The notes under the pieces: generated by a model | What the model saw: only the letters and a program-made list of their open reading frames with translations | The model's database searches: none | Told to the model about the DNA's origin: nothing | Position numbers and translations under genes: made by a program | Shown here: one piece after another, positions 51,249 through 62,110 of the stretch | How the letters are laid out: each line of letters begins with the position of its first letter | How positions within the stretch are numbered: the stretch's first letter is position 1 | NCBI RefSeq assembly: GCF_001949145.1 | Contig: NW_019091371.1 | Span: forward strand, 360,421 to 424,420 | Direction of reading: 5' to 3' | DNA length: 64,000 bases | Source of the DNA: Acanthaster planci | Lineage: Eukaryota; Echinodermata; Asteroidea; Valvatida; Acanthasteridae

Positions 51249-51503
51249 GGTCACTTGGGAGACATTTTGTGGTAAATTTTTCAACCTTAGGGAGACATCG
51301 GTCATTAGGGAGACATTTCAATGTCTCCCTAATGCTCCAACTACCAGAAGGAGACCGAATTTTACTGTCCAAATTTTGAGAGATGATAGATTAGGGTCTA
51401 AATTGAAAACATACAAAGTTTGGTTCAGATCAGATTAGGGAATATTTAATTATGGGACAGTAAAGTTTGTGCACGTTCCTATGGGAATGTCTCCAAAGTG
51501 ACC
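51249..51503. repeat. Fold-back element with GGTCACTTGGGAGACATT ends
   Basis: The left end is GGTCACTTGGGAGACATT, and the reverse complement of the right end is GGTCACTTTGGAGACATT. Inside lies a second hairpin: CATTAGGGAGACATTTCAAT is followed by GTCTCCCTAATG. The motif GGGAGACAT occurs at least three times on the left side. It is about 255 bp, with no coding capacity and no clear target duplication. Confidence 0.65.
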
Positions 51504-53463
51504 CATTTTCGGTAATTAGGAAAACCTCTCAGTATTTTAATAACAAATAGGATCCTTAAATAGTTCAGAGTGATTAATAATACAGAAGAAAATATGATCA
51601 GCATCTTGTTACAAATTAACACAGATAAACTGCTTAAGTTTAACTGAAGTTGTTTTCTCAGAATCAAATTCATTAAACTCTGAAACGGCAGAATTAATTA
51701 GCAACCATTATCTTCAGAAATACACATCAGTTTCATGAAATGTGATGCTAGAAAGTGTTACAACTGAACAAAAATTAAGGAACTTAATTAAGACAAAACC
51801 TATATACTGCCTTTTGACAGAACCAAAAAATGTGTTAGGTAATTAAAACTATCTCTGCAACTAGGGGCATAGTGAAGGCTTTTTTTTGGGGGGGGGCCAA
51901 ATTCAATTTGTAGACTTGTAACTTGTTCACCAACCTCATGTCGTGTAAAATTTTTCCAAAGTGCAGAAGGGATATACTGAGTTGTTTTCCATGTACACTG
52001 GATGATTTCATAACAATACCATAAAATCTTGAATTTCAGATTTATTTGTTTACTGGAATTAACTATTGGGGAGGGGATGCCATTCCCCCAGTCGTTATGC
52101 CCTTGTCTGCAACACATCATCAGTTCTACATGAATCTTCACTTTGAAAAGACGACATCCTAAGCCTTAATTTGATTCCAAAGACAACTATTTCAAGTTTA
52201 CTTTAGGGTTGCATTTTTGGGTCACCTGGTAAACTGTAGGTTAGTTTACTTGAAAGCCAAATATACAAAACTCAATCACAGTTGGGTCTTACCAATAATT
52301 TTCATTGCCCCATTCCAAACGGTCAACAGTTGCTCACTCTGGATTATTTTGCTGACATTGCTAATGTGAAACCTGATTAATTTGGAGTTTCTAACTGCTT
52401 GGCAACTCCTACATGCTCATTGGCCTCAGCATGTCCCTAGGGTATTTTACGCATGCATTGGTATTTTTCAAGATATATGGTGTCGTGCTCTATGACTTAA
52501 ACTTGATTGCATGAAACAACCCCCCCCCCAGCCGTAGTTTCCAGAAGCTGTAATGACATAGCATTGCCCAGTCCATATCTGTCTCTTTCAAAAGGCATAC
52601 ACATTGCTGTGGTGGGATTTTCCCCTATAAGTTCATGTAGTACAAATTTTGTGGGTTTTGGTCATGGATGAAACACAACATATTGTTAGTTTGTTTTTTC
52701 AGGTCCCTCATTGCCTTTTTAAAATAATTTAAAAAACAGGAACTTCCAAAATCTTGAACTCCCTGTGGATAAGTTATTATCCTAACAAACACAACAGGGA
52801 TGCTGCCTGAAATGACTGAAAATGAAATGTCTCATTCCCATATTTATTTGATGTTTGGCCTGTTTTGATGCCCCAGATGAATCAGGTTAAACAAAGACCA
52901 CATGGATGAGAAGCTGTAATGTATATGAGGTGTTTCACTGTCAAAGATTTTTATTTGTAGCATTATTTAAGTATCCTTTGCTGCTGAATTCACTGATTCT
53001 GGCCCTGTTTAGTTAATGCCATTTGATACAATGCCCGAATAAATCCCTGTCATCTGATTTGTGGATCTATTATGTGTCGTTAAGTCATTTGTCCCAATGT
53101 GACCACACTACAGAAACAAGTTCCTTCAGCCATGAAGAGAAGTTCTGTTTGTTTAGGTTACACTGAATTTCTTTACTCATTTGTGCTGGAAACATTCAAG
53201 TGGTGGAGATTTATTCAGGGGAAGTTGGAATTTATTCAGCCATTGTGTAAGAATAAATGAACAAATAAAGAAGAATAAATAAGAATGAATATTATAAGAA
53301 TGAATTTATTTCACAGTCATGTTATGGAAAGAATAATTTCATTCACTGAATGATGAGCGAATGATGGAAACAGAGTGGAATGGAGCATTCCATCCATCTT
53401 CTCGTGAAATTATTCATAAATGCAGATTATTCCTATCTATAACATGCCCTCTTTCAACGTAAT

Positions 53464-53501
53464 ACGTGTTTGTCGTCAAATTGACGTGTTTGTCGTCAAA
53501 T
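53464..53501. repeat. Two copies of an 18-bp unit, 20-bp period
   Basis: ACGTGTTTGTCGTCAAAT occurs at 53464 and again at 53484. Confidence 0.85.
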
Positions 53502-55466
53502 AACCGAGTCATATCTATTGACAAGGTGTAAGGTGAGGAAATGTGACAGATTTTCTCATCACCATTATGAGTTTCTGTGGTGAAATTATTATGTCAGAGT
53601 TTAATTCAGTCCACTCTTGATTTAATCTGTGCTTGCTCTTAAGATCCAACAGACAAGTGAAACGTGTCTCTTGACTTATCTCTTTTATAATATCCTCTTG
53701 GTATTCATTCAACACATGCAATGACACGTTCAGATTTCATTTGGGCAGCATATCCGTTACACCCTTCACTATCAGATCGATATGGCATATGGCTAGAAGT
53801 CAAATGCTTCAGTGCTCAGAACATCGAGGCTGGTTGAGTGGTACCAGTGTGGTTCATCACTTACATATGGAACTGGAGGGAAGAACCATCCTTCAAACCA
53901 CACACCTGGGATGCGCATGCTTAGGTTCACCCAAGTGCGTACAAATGGACGGAGTATTTTGTGATTTGCAGTTTAGCCAACCTGGGTGTCGAGATTTGTT
54001 TAGAGACTGAGTGCTGTCAGGAAGAAATTTGATTTGTCATTTTGCACACAAGGCACGGATCTGTGTTTGACCAAGTTATATCGGGAGTGGTTAGACTTTA
54101 GGTGCATGCATGGAGGTAAACTATTGTTCTGCTGACTGGAATGGAACCAACTTTAGGGATTAGGTAATGAAAGGTTTAATCTTCCTGTGTCACATTGTGT
54201 TTTACCTAGGAATTTTGATTCACTTTAACATTTGTTTTGGAGGAGAAGGGTTTGAGGATATCTGAGACTTTTTAACAAACCATTTGATGTAATCTACTGT
54301 TATCAAGACTCCAAAGAGCTTTAGACACTCCCTCAGGCGAAATATGACCATTTGGGGGGGTATTAATTGGGAGCCATTTTCCCAAAACCTCGAAACTCTT
54401 TTTCTGCACTGAGCAAAACTCCTTTTACACAGACATAGACCAGGAGGTAAACTTGAATTAGGGTTCCTTTTGGTTTAGGACAAATGTACAGAGAGCAGAC
54501 TGCAACACACATATTCATTTGACTTCATCTTCTCATTGATAAAACAAAGGAGTGCTGATGAGGCTGTCAGTACAATGTACACATGCTTACTTGTGTACAA
54601 TTTCATTACTGTCATGTTACAAACTATAGTTTTAAATGGTTTACTCAATATATGATATGCATGTATGTTTAGGAATATCAAAGAGAATGAAAAGAAGAAG
54701 ATGAAGCTGGGTCTGAATTTGTAGAAATTGTATTAATACCACAAATGACCTGTCATCTGAAAATGTGTGGGATAGGACCTAAAGCTACTGTGGAAAGGGC
54801 CTGGGTTGCAAACAGTTTTTATTACATGAACATGTGCATGCCAGACTGATCATATCTCTGTCTGTAGAAAATGAAACAATATTTCCATTTTGTGCCAGGT
54901 TTGTTGTCTTTCTCTTTCCAACCTAATCCTTCCCCCGCTCTCAGACCTTTCTTAGGTCTAGTTCCATTAAGGTCTCTAGTAAAACGTGACTTCATTCAAC
55001 CAGCTGCAAAGGGCAGCACTGACCCATTACCAACCCTTAGCCTGTCAATAAGGCCACTCTACATCTCTCTAAGATCTCACGTTCTCCTTTGGTTGTTATT
55101 GGATCTCCACAGTTTTCCATATTTGAAGCATTATCAAGGCCCGAGAATGTGAAACTTACTCCCTAGGCATTCGGTGAGAGTGATTTGCTGAGGTGTATCT
55201 GGTCCGAGGAGCTGGTCACAACATCCTTTAGCTGACCTCTTCAGCTTAGCTTTTTTGAATTTTATTTTTTGGGGAGGGGGTTAAGAATGGTGATGTACAC
55301 AAATGTGTTGCTGCCAACACAAAAAAATTGTTTCATCTCGTTTAAACAACATAGTTATATCATTTAAACGACATTTATGTAGATCTCTCATTGCCACCAA
55401 TGCATCCGCCATCAGCACTCAGGAAAGCAGCTCCAACTGAGCTTGTCATTCATCTTTGTCTCTTGA

Positions 55467-56874
55467 ATGGCATATTTCAGTTCCCTGTTGAAATTCTATT
55501 TCCAGTTAGGATTCAATCGTTCTGAAATTCTCAAATGTTTGGATTGCAATAATGGGATTGTACTGAGTCTTTGCACTTTGAGATGCAAGTTGGCCAGTGC
55601 ATACTTACTTCGCCAGAGAAATCAGTCTGATCATTTAGACGTTACTTTGTTTCTGATAGACCTATATGGAAACGTCAGGCAAGTTTAAGATTTTGCACTT
55701 GAGATGCATCCAAAATGGCTTTGTGGTAAGCCAGGAAAATGTGAGATTGTTGCTTCATATTATTGATCTGGAAGCTGAGAAGAAGGAATAGGTTGAAGAG
55801 AAGGATCTACAGGAGCTTTGGGCTAGACTATCTTTGGCACATCAATTCCTATGACAAACGGCAACCTTACGAAATTTGCAGACATAGATGCATAGACGGA
55901 TTTTCAAGACAGATAATTTGCATGGAGGCATACACCACAAAAAGTGACCCAGCCATGGTGGGTAATTATTACAGACCGCGGTACAGAAAACTGCTACATA
56001 GAGCATCAGCAGAAGTTTTTAAGATATGACCACCAGGATGACTGTTCTCGTCATTCTTTCCTGTATGGATCAAGTAATCATAACCAACAAAGAGGGTACT
56101 GGTGGTGTTCCAACAGAAACAATGCGTAAAATTCTTGATCCCTCAAAGACACAGGCAGATTTTCTGGTGATTTTCTGGATAAAATTTGCTTCAATTCTGC
56201 TTCCTTTATATGATCCAGGTTAGGAGTATATTAGAACAAAATCTCACACACATGTAAAGGCAGTTTAATACCAAGAGAACTCATTCTGTAGTTTTTGGAT
56301 ACAAGTATTTCTGCCTTCAACAAAGGCTATGAGAACTATTGTTGTCGAGTCCAGTCAAGACAGTTCACTTTATAAATCATTCGTCAGTGGGAAGCAAACC
56401 AATGCACGTATAGGCCTCCGACATCATATTGTTCACCACCACCAGCGCTCTTGGTGAACAGCTCTCAAAAGCAACCTTTCAACTGCCGAAATACCCACTA
56501 AAAGACAGATTTCTTCCCTAAACAAACCATATCCTGTCCAAAATGCTCGATAAATAACAGTATTTATACTTCTGTTGTTTTCAGAGAATGAACTTGACAA
56601 AGTTGTTCAATTGTGAAGCACCCATCAGATTCGCCCCTACTGGAATCGAGTTAACCCAAATAGACCACCAGTTTGGATGTATACACTGCCACACCTGTAT
56701 GGCTCACAAAGTCATCTTTGCCCTGTCACAGACACACAGATTGAACTGTACCAAAAGGAACGCACTCCATAAGGACTATATCCATGTGATGAAAGTGTAT
56801 TTGATCTTTTTTGTTTCCTTATGGAAGAGGTGGGCTTGAACGCACCAACCGATCCCAAGAATGCTGTTTCATTG
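55467..56874 (+). pseudogene. Decayed integrase-core (DDE) transposase-like gene
   Basis: Successive fragments in shifting frames follow the order of a eukaryotic integrase-core protein family that is widespread in fish, cnidarians and echinoderms. An N-terminal helical part (LKFYFQLGFNRSEILKCL; LRCIQNGFVVSQENVRLLL) is followed by the RNase-H-like core: SFGLDYLWHINSYDKRQPYE, IDGFSRQIICMEAYTTKSDP, then TDRGTEN and NHNQQRGYWW. FSGDFLDKI comes next, then a likely 366-bp intron (donor near 56219, acceptor near 56584-56586), then ELDKVVQL and a C-terminal part (PPVWMYTLPHLYGSQSHLCP; SVFDLFCFLMEEVGLNAPTD). Lesions: frameshifts near 55690, 55780 and 55960, a TGA near 56620 and a TAA near 56768. By family comparison the first catalytic Asp is Asn (WHIN), the second Asp is kept (TDRGTEN), and the Glu before the WW pair is lost. 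The gene is therefore inactive. Confidence 0.8.
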
Positions 56875-58043
56875 TAAGATTTCCTCCAACTTACGAATAT
56901 GTAATTGAGTACAGTACGACAAACAGAAATACATGCACGTGTGCAGATATATTATGATGATGTACGTAGGCTTCATGTATTTGCATTTCAAACAAATTGA
57001 CCACTGAAAAGCAAAGCTGTTTAGTCTCTTAAAAAACCACAAGGTATCCATCTTATATTCATGGTCATAACCATCAGCAACAATAACATTTAGACTTCAC
57101 ACTGGAACGATCAATTAACAATAAAATTAAGCATATCCAGATATCTCAGGAAGTGCAGATTCATTTGAGAGGGGTAAACAATTTGTTTCAATGACCAGCG
57201 GGGAATAAGTGATAATTAGAGATCCCACAGTGACAGAAAACATTCAAACTAACTATAACACTGGAACGATATAAGGTACAAGTAATTAGGCAAATCTAAG
57301 TTTAGGAATACAAGATGAGAAACAAGCATTTGCAAGAACTTCACTTTGTTATCGTTACAAAATCACGTGATACATCGTTACAAAATCACGTGATACATCA
57401 TACGGTACATGTACTTTAAAGTAAGAACGTACACCAAATTTGATGTGATGTTGCAAGTGTGATTGCCATCCAGCAGTTTAAAAAGGTCACAAAATGGACC
57501 CATACATTTCGTAATCTGAAGATGCATGATACATAAAGAAATCAAAGTACCTCTCACAATCAAAAAATGTCTGAGGGTGTGAAAACCAGTTTAGGCCCTA
57601 ATCTGTTGGTGGAAACGGTGCAGAGAAAATTGAAAAACTGGTTTAATAAAACAAGAGCAAAACATTCTAAATTACGTGTTGCATGCTGAAAAAATTACAT
57701 ACATGTAAGATTAATCTTTTCTGGTCCCCCCCCACATTTGTTAGAAGCCAACACACCTTCTTGGAAGTAAGCCCTGATCCACTACCATTTGTCTTTGCAG
57801 AGAAAATTTCCGTAATTGTATTCAATGTCCATTAATGGCCAACAGTTAACCTTTACCAACAATAAACTTTATGAATTGGAACATAAAACCCAATCCAATC
57901 GTTTCATATGAGGTCCTTAGCTCTCCTGTGAGCTTTCATAAGTCCCTTGTGTGTGAATGTTTTCCAGGTTGATGAACTAATTTCACATGGAATGGCATCT
58001 GACACTGGCATCATTTGTAACTGTATGAACATTTTGACTTTGA
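56875..58043. other. Spacer between two convergent decayed genes
   Basis: This is AT-rich sequence between the 3' end of the integrase-core relic and the 3' end of the HECT relic. It contains a perfect 23-bp tandem duplication with TCACGTGA (57351-57396). I see no coding segment, and no terminal inverted repeat that would separate the two genes into different elements. Confidence 0.6.
57351..57396. repeat. Perfect 23-bp tandem duplication containing TCACGTGA
   Basis: ATCGTTACAAAATCACGTGA, then TAC, occurs twice without mismatch. Each copy holds the palindrome TCACGTGA, an E-box of the kind bound by MITF/TFE/USF-type bHLH-zip proteins. Whether it is bound is unknown. Confidence 0.85.
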
Positions 58044-60172
58044 TTAACTCCAACAAAGTATATACGTGCCTGCAGGCAAAATGCCTTTAATGATGTCGAT
58101 GTTTACGATGTTTTTATGATGTCCATTTTGAAGCATTCTGAAGCATTCTGTGCTCTCCAGTTCTCTCCGAAACTCAGGGTAAGACTGGTATGTCGAAGGC
58201 AGTATCATCGCGGGGTCATAAGTATGTGCAACTAGTCTTCGATCTAATCCATCCAGGCTCGTGAACAAAACCTCCATTTTGTTCACACATATGCTAGTAG
58301 AACTCGTGAGAAAGTGCAGAAGTCTCCCGAGGGAAATCTCGCCCTGAGCTTTCACAAACTGCAGGGGGTACCTTTGTGCCTGCTCTTCGTTTTTGTTTGA
58401 TGGAGACACCTGCAGAACTTGCAGTATCTTTATCACTGTTGGCTTCTTCTCTTGGTACATGTGCTGGACATCATTGGTATACAACATCGCTTCTACTTGG
58501 ACACAGATACAAGAGGATGTTGCCAACCAATGTGTTTAGTTCGATGCTATCTTCCCCGATGACAAACGACATCACAAATGCCACACTCATCTGCAGAGGA
58601 AACATGCTGTGATCAATGAATCTTTTGACTAAAACCCTTCCTACATCCTTCCATTCCTCCTCTCGCCACTTCGTGTTGACTGCTGGTACTCATAACTCTT
58701 CACCGTCAGCTTCTCCCATGAAAAACGCGGACCAGAATGAGGAGTAAGCATCCCTGGAAACTCCTGAAGCATCACTACCAGCTTCATCTGTGAATGAAAA
58801 TCTGATGTTAGTGTCGATGATATTTGGATCCTTAAAATGACTCATAATCTCTTGTAAAGCATTAGCTCTATGCGGCCTAAGAACGACTTGTCTGTCAGTG
58901 GTGTAAGGGATCATGAATTCCTTTTCTGTTCATCGAGATGTTCAGAGAAAATTTCTGGAAACGGTTCTGTGATGACCTCTTCCTCCAGTCCGCTGTAAAA
59001 GTTGTACGGTAAGGTGTCTGACAGATCACAGTGAGGCGGAGAATCAATATTCCCAAACTGAATTGTCTCAGAAATAATACTGCAACTACAGAGGTAGATT
59101 ATACAGATGCAGTAGTCGAAATATTAAAACGTACAAGGCCAACCTGCAGCTGCGGATGTTGAGGGCCAAGATGCTGCTGCAGATGTTGAGGGCCGAGATG
59201 CTGCTGCAGATGTTGAGGGCCGAGATGCTGCTGCAGATGTTGAGGGCCAAGATGCTGCTGCAGATGTTGAGGGCCAAGATGCTGCTGCAGATGTTGAGGG
59301 CTGAGATGCTGCTGCAGATGTTGAGGGCCAAGATGCTGCTGCAGATGTTGAGGGCTGAGATGCTGCTGCAGATGTTGAGGGCCGAGATGCTGCTGCAGAT
59401 GTTGAGGGCCGAGATGCTGCTGCAGATGTTGAGGGCTGAGATGCTGCTGCAGATGTTGAGGGCTGAGATGCAGCTGCAGATGTTGAGGGCTGAGATACTG
59501 CTGCAGATGTTGAGGGCCCAGAGGCATTATCTGGTTGATTGTGGACGCATGCTTTTTCTGGCATTGCACAGTTCAACAGAGTAGGTCGTGTATCATCCTT
59601 GTCTTTCTGCTGAGTCGATAGGTAAAACTTGATAGTGCTCAGTTTTGTCTCCTCATACAACTTTGGTTCTGTCATATCATCTGGAAATGGTTTCTCTGCA
59701 AATATGTTGCAAGTCAACTCCTGCAATGAGTAAAGTTTGGATTTCCCATCTGGAAGAAATGTTCCTTTGAGTATTGCAAGATAGCTTCCTTATTTGCTGT
59801 TTTTGGTGTGTTTACTGGGTTGGTTCCACCACCATTCCATTTTCTCACTTGATGTCCCTCGTGAACCCAACCGATCTCAAATTTTCTCATGGTTTCAAAG
59901 CATTTGTGTTCCCTTTAAGATGTTTCCTGTTGTGCAGATTGTTCTCTTTTTCTTCAGAATTCTCTTCTGAAGGTGGAGATTTCTGACACTGTTTCATTTT
60001 TGACTTAATGTAGGAAACAAGCTCTTCTTCCTTTCTTCTGTTCCTCAAACGGCGGAACACGACGTTCTCGAGCTCAAAGAGCAAAAGTGGTGCAGTGCTA
60101 ATCTATCCCTAGTGCAGGTAGGTAAACTGCAAGTTCTTCATCAGTCGTGAACTTGACAGTACCTTCTTCAAT
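58044..60172 (-). pseudogene. Decayed HECT-type E3 ubiquitin ligase-like gene (G2E3-like family)
   Basis: Read from 60172 downward, an acceptor-like TTTTTCAG precedes IEEGTVKFTTDEELAVYLPA. Next come a basic helical stretch (FRRLRNRRKEEELVSYIKSK), then RKFEIGWVHEGHQVRKW and GGGT, FLPDGKS, a 27-bp coding repeat, and the HECT N-lobe (LRPHRANALQEIMSHF, RFSFTDEAGSDASGVSRDAY). After that come WREEEWKDVGRVLVKRFIDH, and the C-lobe (LGRLLHFLTSS ... LPSTYQSYPEFRRELES). Intact relatives accept ubiquitin on a C-lobe cysteine and pass it to a substrate. Here the aligned position reads AHTYDP, so Cys is Tyr (codon at 58218-58220). Lesions: frameshifts near 60112, 59888, 59760, 58918 and 58490, and an in-frame TGA at 58690-58692 with homology continuing after it. 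It converges on the integrase relic. A TATA box with a donor-like GTAAGG lies 1.7 kb upstream on the same strand. Confidence 0.8.
59144..59519 (-). repeat. Coding minisatellite, 27-bp unit, about 14 copies
   Basis: In the minus-strand frame of the HECT-like relic the unit encodes PSTSAAAS plus one variable residue (Gln, Arg or Trp). Copies are nearly identical and differ mainly in that codon (GGCC, GGCT and similar on the plus strand). The array is free of stops in several frames, which is why long frames appear on both strands. It sits between the N-terminal part and the HECT lobes, where a flexible Ser/Ala/Thr-rich linker would be expected. The high identity of the units contrasts with the heavy decay on both sides and points to recent expansion or homogenisation. 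Confidence 0.9.
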
Positions 60173-60702
60173 CTGAAAAAAAGACGAAAATGAATGTGAA
60201 TTCAACTTCGGGAATTCAAATGAAGTTGGGGAAACTTGAGAGGATAATATCACTGACGGCTGTACATGGTGACCTCAAAAAGGCAACTCAAATGTAACAT
60301 TGATTTTCTACTTTTGATCTCTGTGGTTAAAACTTCACGGCAAAAAATTCTACAGCTACACGTTTGTGAGGGTTCGCAAGAAAAAAGGAAGCGTGCATTT
60401 AATGAAGGTGCATTGGAGGTTGGACATACTTGGTTTCAATAACACACCTATATAGAATACAAACACAGGTATGTAACTAGACATACAAAAGACATACAAA
60501 ATGTTGAATTTTCCATAGGTTTGATGTGCAAACATGGAGACGCCCAGCAGGCTTCATTTTGTATGCAAGTCAGTGCTCTGTAGTTATTTAGCTCTATTAT
60601 TCAACCTAAAATGCAGCACATGCATCTTTAAGAAACATATTAACAAATTAAGAAGGTTTGCTTTACTCTGCACATCTTTGTATGACTGTATTTTAAGTCA
60701 GT

Positions 60703-60782
60703 GTAGGCCCAATTTCATATGTAGCACACAGTATTCTGCAGAGCCTAGTCCTCCATCTGCTTCAGCTTTGTGAAATTGGGTC
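60703..60782. repeat. Short fold-back relic with GGCCCAATTTCATA ends
   Basis: GTAGGCCCAATTTCATAT at the left faces GTGAAATTGGGTCC at the right (reverse complement GGACCCAATTTCAC), about 50 bases apart. The ends resemble the GGGGCCAATTTCATAG terminus of the element at 45621-45867, so this may be a deleted member of a related family. Confidence 0.5.
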
Positions 60783-61451
60783 CTAGGACCAACTAAGCTT
60801 CTGTAATCCCTCATTGTCATAGAAATCCAGCTGTGCTTTTAACTTGTTCCATGATGCCAGGCTAAGAAAACGAAAAAAAATATTGTTGATGTTATACATT
60901 CCCATTACATGCAAGAACTACACAAATAATAGGTCTACATTATAGTACATGTACTCAACAGAAGGGCCTGTATATATACGTTATATAGCAAGTGCTTCTC
61001 CCTCCCCACTCACTCATACAGTGATGAAGATCTTTCCCCTGTCATTCTATGGAATTGGGTTGCAACGACTGTATTGTAAAAAACAGGGGCTGTGAAATAT
61101 AAGTGTCAACCTCCTTTTGTAGTTTAACTAGAGCTTAGTGGACCCAGAAAGTGCACATAGTCATTCAGCCAGGCACCAGTGGTGACTTATTGTGTAATGG
61201 CATTACTGGAGTGATGCCTGGGCCTTCAACAGAAGTGAACTGACTCTCCCTGTGTCAAATTTGGCTAAAGTTAGAGCCTGACATGCCCGATTTCAACGTT
61301 CATGCTATATATACATATACACTTCTTCATCATACCAAGAAAGTTGGTCTTCGTCGAGATGATGGCTAATCTGATTGGTCGAAACTTAATAACATAACCC
61401 AGACAGACCTGAATTGAAATAAACTTCGCCTGGACTCCTGACTTATATACC

Positions 61452-62110
61452 ACAATTAACAAGCGTTGGTTTATTCATGAACACACTCAATCAATACACC
61501 AGTAGAGGGGCGCTATTGACGGGGAAACTGCGTGATCATACGTGACCGGACTTCACCCAGAGCAGCGAACACCACAATTAATTGTGGGCATCCAGTGCCA
61601 AATCAGGGACTTTAGCAAGTCTACAGGGCTTATTGTCAGGGCTGCGCTACACGCAACTCGCATCACGAGATAGCAATCCGCCCATGCATCGACCGCAAGC
61701 TCCTACCAGGAACTATACCGCACCACCAATCAGCTCCTCAACCTACCGAGCCCCTCAACAGCACACGCACCACTCGGACTCAGGCACAGTCACACTAGGC
61801 TAGGTGACTTTAACCCTTGCACAGGATTCTCGACCCTTACCTCAGGATCAGCCCTTGATCAAGACGACTAGTCCTGGCCTACGTGCGCCTTTTATAGCTT
61901 TCGCGCCGCTCTGACCATGCCCGCGCGCACGCTCACGTGACCAAGCAGTGACTTCCGCTGCCCTATCGCACAACGCACAAGGTGGAGCCCGTGCGCCGCG
62001 CTTGCTTAACACACAGCTATGCGCGCCTAACATCTGCCTCTGTTACTGGGCAGAGCGCCATCTATAACTCTGCACCGTGCCTAGTGACTAGCGCCCTCTG
62101 TCGCGTCACA
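61452..62110 (-). other. CpG-rich segment: candidate solo LTR or promoter of the HECT-like gene
   Basis: This 0.65-kb block is far richer in G+C and CpG than the AT-rich DNA around it. On the minus strand it begins TGTGACGCGACAGAGGGCGC, has a TATA box (61888-61896), then a donor-like CTGAG-GTAAGG (junction at 61841), and an AATAAA near 61475. ATACC flanks it on both sides (61447-61451 and 62111-62115), as a 5-bp target duplication would. Against a solo LTR, the 3' end reads ...AATTGT rather than ...CA. Alternatively it is the promoter and first exon of the HECT-like gene that starts 1.7 kb downstream on the same strand. The two readings are not exclusive. Confidence 0.4.
61888..61896 (-). promoter_or_regulatory. 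Minus-strand TATA box in the CpG-rich segment
   Basis: The minus strand reads TATAAAAGG, a consensus TATA box, followed by CGCACGTAGGCCAGGAC. Initiation would be expected near 61862-61866, giving a short first exon that ends at the donor-like GTAAGG (61835-61840). Confidence 0.5.

Larger units (their letters stand above)
37976..55466. other. Non-coding stretch downstream of the last recognised CUB exon
   Basis: No exon here is convincing. It may be a long intron or intergenic DNA. It carries a 24-bp minisatellite (41865-42118), a long-hairpin TTAA element (43499-43963), a LINE tail (44722-45222), two other fold-backs (45621-45867, 51249-51503), the second copy of a dispersed repeat (47640-47740), an assembly gap (47016-47506) and an 18-bp duplicated unit (53464-53501). 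An AATAA/GAATAA-rich patch lies at 53228-53330. A splice-acceptor-like site at 49884 is followed by about 35 open codons in a compatible phase, but there is no good donor. Confidence 0.5.

Noticed and set aside
53741-54010. 89-codon frame with several cysteines
   Set aside because: No family match, no splice support, and the other two frames look equally open.
59156-59584. 142-codon plus-strand frame made of MLRAEMLLQ units
   Set aside because: It is the antisense reading of the 27-bp minisatellite. The minus-strand frame continues into HECT-family sequence and this one does not.
61582-62033. Open frames in the CpG-rich block on both strands
   Set aside because: They follow from GC-rich composition with few stops, overlap the TATA box and donor-like site, and match nothing recognisable.
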